Below are positions 1 through 4,503 of a stretch of 6,278 nucleotides of DNA, piece by piece; position 1 is the stretch's first letter, and the number at the start of each line of letters is the position of its first letter. The notes below the pieces were generated by a model that ran no database searches, was not told the origin of the DNA, and saw only the letters and a program-made list of their open reading frames with translations. The stretch lies in the NCBI GenBank assembly GCA_025363795.1, contig JANYLE010000295.1, positions 1 through 6,278 on the forward strand. The letters run 5' to 3'. A program made the position numbers and the translations under genes. Origin of the DNA: Mariniphaga sp. GTDB lineage: Bacteria; Bacteroidota; Bacteroidia; Bacteroidales; Prolixibacteraceae.

Positions 1-1
1 A

Positions 2-442
2 CTGGCCTTAGATTTATTTGAGAAGTCATTTAAAGGTGATCCGTCCGATTTAGCAACCATAGAAATACTGGGAAATATCCTTTCAAAGCAAAAATCCTGG
101 GAAAAATACATTAACCTTTACAGAAAAGCGCTTGAAAACCATCCCAATGAACCATACCTGCTTGGTAAACTTGGTTCATTGCTGATCGGTTGCCCTGATG
201 GAAAACTGCGCAATATTGATGAAGGTATGGAATATGCAGACAGAGCCTTAGTTCATAAAGAAAGCTCAACAGAAATTATAATGTCTGCAGGAAGGAGTCT
301 TGCCCAGGCTTATGCCATGAAAGGGGACAGGCGGACTGCATCAGCTTATCTTAGATCTGTCATCGATCTGGCTCAGAACAATAATGCTTCCCCTGAATAT
401 CTGGCTGATCTTGGGAAAAAACTAAAGGAACTCGATCAATAA
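2..442 (+). CDS. TPR-repeat protein, C-terminal part (5' end outside window)
   Basis: The frame is open from the first complete codon at position 2 to the TAA at 440-442, so about 146 residues of the C-terminus are visible. The TTG at 179 is only an internal codon, because the frame continues upstream of it without a stop. The residues form amphipathic helix pairs typical of tetratricopeptide repeats: one unit around TIEILGNILSKQKSWEKYI, the next around YRKALENHPNEPYLLGKLGS, and a last pair around SLAQAYAMKGDRRTASAYL. The segment CPDGKLRNIDEGMEYADRAL resembles the 'cPD..yRn...A...A..A' spacer seen between terminal TPR units in many large TPR proteins. TPRs mediate protein-protein contact. What the missing N-terminal part does, and where the protein sits in the cell, cannot be told from here. 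The gene converges on the ammonium transporter gene with a 93-base gap. Confidence 0.7.
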   Translation: MALDLFEKSFKGDPSDLATIEILGNILSKQKSWEKYINLYRKALENHPNEPYLLGKLGSLLIGCPDGKLRNIDEGMEYADRALVHKESSTEIIMSAGRSLAQAYAMKGDRRTASAYLRSVIDLAQNNNASPEYLADLGKKLKELDQ

Positions 443-535
443 CGTGTACTTCAACACTCAAAAAAAGTCAAGTTACGTGGAAATAACGCTATGCAAAGAG
501 ACAACTTCATTGCCAAAAGATTCTAGTTCTTAGAA

Positions 536-1858
536 CTACTCCGATTTATATTCAAATGCATATGATTCATCATGTTGAGTAATATCTAATCCAAGCCGCT
601 CAGATTTTGGGGAAACGCGCATTGGAATAATCAGATCTGTCAGACGATAAAGTAAATAGGAACCACCAAAAGTGAAAATTCCAACTACCAACAAGGCGAG
701 TAAATGGAACAAAAAAGTGCGATATTCGCCGTAGAAAAGTCCGACACCCTGAGCAAAAACTCCTGTAAATACCATTCCCGATATTCCTCCCATTCCGTGA
801 GCGGGAAATACATCAAGGGTATCATCAACAGAAGTCATTGAACGGTAATGAATAGCCGTATTGCAGATAATTGATGCAGCTAATCCGATAAAGATACTTG
901 CGCCAACATTTACAAATCCTGCTGCAGGAGTAATCGCGACTAAACCCACCACCAAACCAATAGCGGCTCCCATTGCAGATGGCTTCCTACCCATCGCAGC
1001 ATCCAACATCAGGTAACCGAGCATCGCAGCTGCCGAAGCTGTATTTGTATTTACCAATGCAGTTACCGCGATGGAATTTGCAGCCAAAGCCGAACCGGCG
1101 TTAAAGCCAAACCATCCAAACCATAACATGCCGGCGCCTAACAATACAAATGGAATATTTGCCGGATGAAAGGTTTGTGTATAATCGCGTCGAGGTCCCA
1201 AAAACATTGCACCGGCGAGTGCAGCAAACCCAGCAGACATATGTACCACAGTCCCTCCCGCAAAATCAAGCACGCCCCAATTTCTTAAGAAACCATTGGG
1301 ATGCCATGTCCAGTGTGCCAAGGGGCAGTAGATAAAGATTACAAACAACGACATAAAGAGAATATATGCACTGAAACGCACTCTGCCGGCAAACGAACCA
1401 GTGATTAATGCAGGAGTTATAATGGCAAACTTTAACTGAAACATCGCAAACAGCGCAAGCGGAATTGTAGGAGACAACAACGGATTGGTGAAGCCACCTA
1501 CCCCCTTGAACATGAAAAAAGTGAAGGGATTGCCGATTAGTCCAAATTTTTCAGGACCAATACTGTCACCAAAAGCGAGACTAAATCCAACAAAAACCCA
1601 AATAATGCTAACAATTCCCATAGCTATGAAACTCTGCAGCATAGTAGAAAGAATATTTTTGGGTTGAATCATTCCACCATAAAAAAAAGCAAGTCCTGGA
1701 GTCATGAGCAACACGAGCGCAGTCGATGTGAGCATCCAGGCGACATCTCCAGGTACAATTTTGGGATCAATATCAGAGGAACTTAGTCCCGAAATATAAA
1801 CACCAAATAATGAGACCAGTAAACACAGAATAATTACGACAATCCAGCTCTTTTTCAT
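536..1858 (-). CDS. amt: Ammonium transporter (Amt/AmtB family)
   Basis: This 440-residue inner-membrane protein should conduct ammonium/ammonia as a trimer, supplying nitrogen for assimilation. The family's functional residues are all present by alignment with E. coli AmtB from memory: the Phe gate at F96 (SLAFG) and F252 (GWFGFNAGS), the recruitment-site Trp in HWTW (W185), the key Asp D198 in LDFAGGTVVH, and the twin pore histidines H206 and H354 (VFPAHGMGG). The N-terminus (MKKSW then a hydrophobic stretch to about residue 24) looks like the cleavable signal peptide that many AmtB proteins carry; about eleven membrane helices follow. The cytoplasmic tail carries SERLGLDITQHDESYAF, matching the family's conserved 'GLD...H.E.AY' end that helps couple the pores and bind PII. 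The ATG at 1856-1858 gives full family length; the Shine-Dalgarno is weak, as is usual in Bacteroidota. No glnK/PII gene lies beside it here, unlike many amt loci. Confidence 0.96.
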   Translation of the reverse strand: MKKSWIVVIILCLLVSLFGVYISGLSSSDIDPKIVPGDVAWMLTSTALVLLMTPGLAFFYGGMIQPKNILSTMLQSFIAMGIVSIIWVFVGFSLAFGDSIGPEKFGLIGNPFTFFMFKGVGGFTNPLLSPTIPLALFAMFQLKFAIITPALITGSFAGRVRFSAYILFMSLFVIFIYCPLAHWTWHPNGFLRNWGVLDFAGGTVVHMSAGFAALAGAMFLGPRRDYTQTFHPANIPFVLLGAGMLWFGWFGFNAGSALAANSIAVTALVNTNTASAAAMLGYLMLDAAMGRKPSAMGAAIGLVVGLVAITPAAGFVNVGASIFIGLAASIICNTAIHYRSMTSVDDTLDVFPAHGMGGISGMVFTGVFAQGVGLFYGEYRTFLFHLLALLVVGIFTFGGSYLLYRLTDLIIPMRVSPKSERLGLDITQHDESYAFEYKSE

Positions 1859-1926
1859 TTATGTTCCGCTTTTAGAGTTACGATACCAGCCAGAATATCC
1901 CAAACTATCCTGACAGACATGCATCA

Positions 1927-1955
1927 GAAAGCTATAAATTGAAATATTTTCGCAA
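1927..1955 (-). promoter_or_regulatory. Candidate Bacteroidota-type promoter for amt
   Basis: On the minus strand, TTG (1955-1953) is followed after 18 bases by TAGCTTTC (1934-1927). This matches seven of eight bases of the Bacteroidota -7 element TAnnTTTG, with a -33 TTG at acceptable spacing. A start near 1920 would give a leader of roughly 60 bases before the amt ATG. A better -7 match alone, TAAATTTG at 1970-1963, lies a little upstream but lacks a TTG or TTTG at the right distance. No sigma-54 site (GG-N10-GC) was found in this stretch. The call rests on short degenerate motifs in AT-rich DNA, so it is tentative. Confidence 0.3.
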
Positions 1956-1985
1956 GACACCCCAAATTTATCACCTATTTTCAGT

Positions 1986-2213
1986 TTAATTGGCATAATA
2001 ATAGATCAATTTCATCATTATTAACCATTCTTTCATATTTGGATGTATTTTATTTGAAAATTCCCTGTTTTGAATTAATTTCCTTTTCAAATTTATACAG
2101 ATACTCTCTGTTATTCCATTCTTCTTTAATTCGGTAAAACCACCTATTTCATAACCATCAAGACTTATTATTCCCGTTAACTTACCTGAATCTTCAAAAT
2201 TCAGGTTGATCAA
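1986..2213 (-). CDS. Doubtful small hypothetical ORF (or remnant)
   Basis: An open frame of 75 codons begins at a TTG (2213-2211), 13 bases after the stop of the DUF6629 gene on the same strand, and ends at TAA (1988-1986). It is in a different frame from that gene. A TAG lies four codons upstream of the TTG (2225-2223), so there is no room for another start; no Shine-Dalgarno is visible and the first internal ATG is late. By hand count 61 of 228 bases are G or C (about 27%), lower than the neighbouring genes look. In such AT-rich DNA, a stop-free run of this length is unlikely by chance, which argues for coding or a recent gene remnant. The predicted product is basic, with no motif, signal peptide or membrane segment that I recognise. 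It could equally be a fortuitous frame in a spacer. Confidence 0.27.
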   Translation of the reverse strand: MINLNFEDSGKLTGIISLDGYEIGGFTELKKNGITESICINLKRKLIQNREFSNKIHPNMKEWLIMMKLIYYYAN

Positions 2214-2226
2214 ACAAAGTTTCTAT

Positions 2227-2919
2227 TTATGGCAATTTGATTTGAACTGCTTTTAGCAAATTCAGTTTATCAAAGGCAAATTTTCGTTTCGAATCACTCA
2301 GTATCCAGAAGATCACCACGCTTATTAATGCGGCAAAAAAGCACCACACAGAAGTGAGATATTGTCTGAAAAATATTGCGGTAATCAGGCAGGATAAGAA
2401 CATCAATGCCCCTAACAAGTGCGTTCTTTGAATACTCGAAACAAAAAGAGGGATAATTGTGACAATTAAGTAGATTGCAAAGGCAAACATTGCTAAAGAC
2501 TTGGGGAAATCAGTTTTATAGAGGATATGATAACCACTAATTTGAGGATAGATATTAAAAGAGAGCAAACAAAAAGCATAATAAAGCGACAGCAATAAGC
2601 CAGTAATAGCAAATACCCTAAGAATTCGTTTCTTTTTCTCGTTCTTTTCCATCAATAAAACAGCAAGAGGAATCATCATTGGCCAAAGAAAATCAGCCAT
2701 TATTAAAAACAGATAAGTCGCAAATTTCTGGGCAATAATTGCATCAGGATTTGGCAGCATCAACCACAAAAAACCTTCGGCAAATTGCTGAATGCCAAAA
2801 AATAAGGGAATACTGGCAAATACCAGTTGTGATGGTTTGTGAACTTTTGTAATCGTTGCAATACCTATAATTGAAATGACTATTCCACCTGCAAAACTTG
2901 CCTCAGCTGAAAAACACAT
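2227..2919 (-). CDS. DUF6629-type multi-pass membrane protein
   Basis: This 230-residue integral membrane protein has unknown biochemical function. The N-terminus MCFSAEASFAGG and the motif FGIQQFAEGFLWL (residues 41-53) are, from memory, the hallmarks of the DUF6629 family; so is an aromatic C-terminal helix with WCFFAALIS (192-200). About seven hydrophobic segments are visible: near residues 9-25, 32-54, 65-90, 99-120, 140-160, 167-184 and 187-207. A basic tail follows (DSKRKFAFDKLNLLK). I chose ATG 2919-2917 over the TTG at 2973 because the family starts at MCFS, and because AGAAGGGG sits 7 bases upstream of the ATG. The longer start would add 18 unconvincing residues and begin inside a long inverted repeat. 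The gene diverges from the Lrp-type regulator, so co-regulation is plausible but unproven. Confidence 0.85.
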   Translation of the reverse strand: MCFSAEASFAGGIVISIIGIATITKVHKPSQLVFASIPLFFGIQQFAEGFLWLMLPNPDAIIAQKFATYLFLIMADFLWPMMIPLAVLLMEKNEKKKRILRVFAITGLLLSLYYAFCLLSFNIYPQISGYHILYKTDFPKSLAMFAFAIYLIVTIIPLFVSSIQRTHLLGALMFLSCLITAIFFRQYLTSVWCFFAALISVVIFWILSDSKRKFAFDKLNLLKAVQIKLP

Positions 2920-2926
2920 ATGATTT

Positions 2927-2934
2927 CCCCTTCT
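2927..2934 (-). promoter_or_regulatory. Strong Shine-Dalgarno for the DUF6629 gene
   Basis: AGAAGGGG reads on the minus strand, ending 7 bases before ATG 2919-2917. Among the starts seen in this window it is the clearest ribosome binding site; the other genes show only A-rich leaders. It decides the start of the membrane protein gene. Confidence 0.65.
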
Positions 2935-2957
2935 ATTAGAAATATGATGAACGCTAC

Positions 2958-2989
2958 CAAAGAATAATTCCAACCTGAATTATTCTTTG
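2958..2989. repeat. 13-bp perfect inverted repeat with 6-base spacer
   Basis: CAAAGAATAATTC (2958-2970) and GAATTATTCTTTG (2977-2989) are exact reverse complements separated by CAACCT. The repeat lies 39-70 bases upstream of the DUF6629 ATG, on the promoter side. No T tract follows on either strand, so it is not a simple intrinsic terminator. It may be an operator for a dimeric regulator, perhaps the adjacent Lrp-type protein, or a stem in the leader RNA. Each arm also reads TATTCTTTG outward, one base longer than the -7 consensus TAnnTTTG, so it could overlap promoter elements. Confidence 0.75.
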
Positions 2990-3030
2990 ATAATGATACA
3001 ACTATTAAATGGTTATTCGTTTTTTTGTTT

Positions 3031-3048
3031 TTCGGCGAACTTGCCGAA
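3031..3048. repeat. Inverted repeat TTCGGC-N6-GCCGAA
   Basis: TTCGGC (3031-3036) and GCCGAA (3043-3048) are exact reverse complements around GAACTT. It is G+C-richer than its surroundings. On the plus strand a T-rich run precedes it rather than follows it, and on the minus strand A-rich sequence follows, so it does not fit an intrinsic terminator in either direction. It lies in the control region between the divergent membrane protein and regulator genes; an operator or a leader hairpin are both possible. Confidence 0.5.
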
Positions 3049-3080
3049 TAGCGTGAAAATATATCATTCTGCAAGATTAT

Positions 3081-3098
3081 TAGGGTGGAAGAACCCTA
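3081..3098. repeat. Inverted repeat TAGGGT-N6-ACCCTA
   Basis: TAGGGT (3081-3086) and ACCCTA (3093-3098) are exact reverse complements around GGAAGA. The architecture (6-base arms, 6-base spacer) is the same as that of the repeat at 3031-3048, and the two centres are 50 bases apart, close to five helical turns. The sequences of the two repeats differ. It lies 100-117 bases upstream of the preferred regulator start. Six-base arms can arise by chance, so an operator role is only a suggestion. Confidence 0.45.
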
Positions 3099-3127
3099 CA
3101 AATCGGAAAAAACTGCTGTTTTTTGAT

Positions 3128-3142
3128 TACTTTGTCAAAGTA
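3128..3142. promoter_or_regulatory. 15-bp palindrome, candidate autoregulatory operator of the Lrp-type gene
   Basis: TACTTTG-T-CAAAGTA is a perfect palindrome around one central base, 55 bases before the preferred regulator start. Lrp/AsnC proteins commonly bind imperfect palindromes of about 13-15 bp and often repress their own genes, so size and position fit autoregulation. The sequence does not match the E. coli Lrp consensus closely, and binding is inferred only from symmetry and context. Confidence 0.4.
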
Positions 3143-3167
3143 TAAAGAAATGAATGCGAAAGAAACC

Positions 3168-3175
3168 TATATTTG
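3168..3175 (+). promoter_or_regulatory. Candidate -7 element for the Lrp-type gene
   Basis: TATATTTG is an exact match to the Bacteroidota -7 consensus TAnnTTTG, 22 bases before the ATG at 3198. No TTTG or TTG lies at the usual -33 distance, which weakens the call. If it is used, transcription would begin near 3182, and the in-frame TTG at 3123 and ATG at 3150 could not be translation starts. Confidence 0.25.
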
Positions 3176-3197
3176 GGTAAAGAAAAACAAAATTAAG

Positions 3198-3665
3198 ATG
3201 ACACTACGAAATCAACTTGACGAAACTGATCTTCACATTCTGGACATCATCACCAAAAATGCCAGGATTCCGTTTAAAGACGTAGCTACTGATTCCGGAA
3301 TATCCAGGGCTGCAGTTCACCAACGTGTTAACAGGATGATTGAAATGGGGGTAATTACCGGTTCGGGATATTACATTGATCCGAAGAAAATTGATTATCG
3401 GACTTGCACCTATGTTGGAATTTTCCTCGAAAAAGGGGGGTTGTTTCATGAAGTTGCAGAACAACTCAATGCCATCAATGAAATCGTTGAATGTCACTAC
3501 ACAACCGGACAGTATGCTATCTTTATAAAGGTTTATGCCCGCGATAACGAGCACCTCAAAGAGATCCTAAGTGAAAAGATTCAACGGATCCCAGGTGTGT
3601 CGAGCACCGAAACATTTATTTCGTTGGAGGAGACGTTTAAGCGCCAGGTTCCGATTTTTTCATAA
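3198..3665 (+). CDS. Lrp/AsnC-family transcriptional regulator
   Basis: This 155-residue DNA-binding protein should sense a small molecule, usually an amino acid, and act as a dimer or higher oligomer. Residues 7-55 form the AsnC-type helix-turn-helix: QLDETDLHILDIITKNARIP leads in, and SGISRAAVHQRVNRMIEMGV covers the recognition helix and wing entry. Residues 56-65 (GSGYYIDPKK) link to the ligand-binding RAM domain at about 70-145, with the family-typical EIVECHYTTGQYAIFIKVYA. The start at ATG 3198 matches the usual family length of about 155 residues. The frame is open further upstream (ATG 3150, TTG 3123), which would add up to 25 basic residues unlike the family and cover the palindrome at 3128-3142. 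No good Shine-Dalgarno marks any of these starts. The gene diverges from the DUF6629 gene and converges on rlmB with only 5 bases between the stop codons. Its ligand and targets cannot be read from the sequence. Confidence 0.93.
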   Translation: MTLRNQLDETDLHILDIITKNARIPFKDVATDSGISRAAVHQRVNRMIEMGVITGSGYYIDPKKIDYRTCTYVGIFLEKGGLFHEVAEQLNAINEIVECHYTTGQYAIFIKVYARDNEHLKEILSEKIQRIPGVSSTETFISLEETFKRQVPIFS

Positions 3666-3670
3666 ACGGA

Positions 3671-4405
3671 TTACGAACGCTGTCTGATTGCTTCGAAAAC
3701 CATGATCCCGGCAGCAACCGAAACATTCAACGACTTAATCTGACCAAACTGTGGAATCTTTGCCCACTCGTCCGAGACCTTGAGTAAATCACCCTGGATT
3801 CCCAAATCTTCGGAGCCAAGGATAATCGCTACAGGATCTTTCATATTAACATCAAAGTAAGATTTATCCCCTTTATCTGTTGCCGCAATAATATTCAGTC
3901 CGCTATTTTTCAAATACTTAACAACACTCAAAAGACTTTTTGTCCGGCATACCGGAATAAGGTGCAACGCTCCTGCGGATGTTTTTATCGCGTCAGCATT
4001 GATTTGCGCCGATCCCTTTTCGGGTATAATAATCGCATTTACTCCTGCGACCTCTGCAGACCTTGTGATTGCACCAAAATTGCGGACATCAGTCACCTCA
4101 TCCAAAATCAGAATTAATGGAACTTTCCCTTCTTCATATAATCTTGGGATGATCTCCTCTATATTCTGGTAAGCGATAGGTGAGATAAAGGCCAGAACAC
4201 CCTGATGATTCTTGCGGGTTACGCGGTCAATCTTTTCAACGGGAACCAACTGAAGTGGAATTTGCATCTGGTGAACCAAATCCATCAGTTCATGGTACAA
4301 CTCGCCATTCAAACCTTTTTTTACCAATATCTTTTCAATCTCTTTGCCCGAAAGGATTGCTTCAATAATGGTATGCATTCCAAAAATATAATCTGTCTTT
4401 TCCAT
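3671..4405 (-). CDS. rlmB: 23S rRNA (guanosine-2'-O-)-methyltransferase RlmB (TrmH/SpoU family)
   Basis: This 244-residue cytoplasmic enzyme should transfer a methyl group from S-adenosylmethionine to the 2'-oxygen of a guanosine in the peptidyl-transferase loop of 23S rRNA (G2251 in E. coli numbering). Residues 5-80 are the N-terminal substrate-binding domain (YIFGMHTIIEAI through the HQGVLAF motif at 67-73). The SPOUT catalytic domain follows with its three motifs: LDEVTDVRNFGAITRSAEVA (101-120, with N109 and R115), AIILGSEDLGI (193-203, with E199), and IPQFGQIKSLNVSVAAGI (217-234, with the SLNVS knot). The ATG at 4405-4403 follows an A/G-rich leader (AAAGAAAAAGAA). Related TrmH-family tRNA methylases are an alternative, but the N-terminal domain and the motif wording favour RlmB. 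It lies 98 bases downstream of the ABC-F gene on the same strand, so read-through or its own promoter are both possible. Confidence 0.92.
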   Translation of the reverse strand: MEKTDYIFGMHTIIEAILSGKEIEKILVKKGLNGELYHELMDLVHQMQIPLQLVPVEKIDRVTRKNHQGVLAFISPIAYQNIEEIIPRLYEEGKVPLILILDEVTDVRNFGAITRSAEVAGVNAIIIPEKGSAQINADAIKTSAGALHLIPVCRTKSLLSVVKYLKNSGLNIIAATDKGDKSYFDVNMKDPVAIILGSEDLGIQGDLLKVSDEWAKIPQFGQIKSLNVSVAAGIMVFEAIRQRS

Positions 4406-4430
4406 TTCTTTTTCTTTTGTATATCTGTAA

Positions 4431-4463
4431 TAAATTTAGGGATCATTACCTGGCAACTAACAA
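4431..4463 (-). promoter_or_regulatory. Candidate promoter for rlmB
   Basis: In the gap between the ABC-F gene and rlmB, the minus strand has TTG (4463-4461), then 22 bases, then TAAATTTA (4438-4431). That is seven of eight bases of the Bacteroidota -7 element TAnnTTTG, with a slightly long spacer. A start near 4424 would leave a leader of about 20 bases ending in the A/G-rich stretch before the ATG. It would allow rlmB to be transcribed independently of the upstream ABC-F gene. Confidence 0.25.
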
Positions 4464-4503
4464 TTTGCAACCAGTCTAAGTTATCGTCTTCGTTCCGTCT
4501 CAA

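Larger units (their letters stand above)
1859..2226. other. AT-rich spacer between amt and the DUF6629 gene
   Basis: These 368 bases separate two genes on the minus strand and contain no confidently called gene. The part next to amt (1859-1985) holds a candidate promoter for the transporter. The rest is covered by a very AT-rich, doubtful minus-strand reading frame. I see no convincing terminator hairpin with a T tract downstream of the DUF6629 gene, no tRNA and no mobile-element ends. Confidence 0.7.

Noticed and set aside
524..538. Dyad TAGTTC-TTA-GAACTA overlapping the amt stop codon, possibly a terminator between the convergent TPR and amt genes.
   Set aside because: The stem is only 6 bp with a 3-base loop, A/T-rich, and no T tract follows on either strand.
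1960..1985. Possible sigma-54 promoter ahead of amt (GGGGTGTCTTGC on the minus strand), attractive because nitrogen genes often use it.
   Set aside because: The spacing between GG and GC is too short; the invariant GG-N10-GC is not met.
2920..2973. Longer start (TTG at 2973) for the DUF6629 gene.
   Set aside because: The family begins at MCFS; a strong Shine-Dalgarno stands 7 bases before ATG 2919, and the TTG lies in the loop of an inverted repeat.
2880..3074. Minus-strand open frame of 64 codons in the divergent control region.
   Set aside because: It overlaps the N-terminus of the DUF6629 gene out of frame, starts inside the repeat region and encodes no recognisable protein.
3204..3554. 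Minus-strand open frame of 116 codons opposite the Lrp-type gene.
   Set aside because: It is antisense to a well-supported HTH and RAM-domain gene and shows no protein family features.
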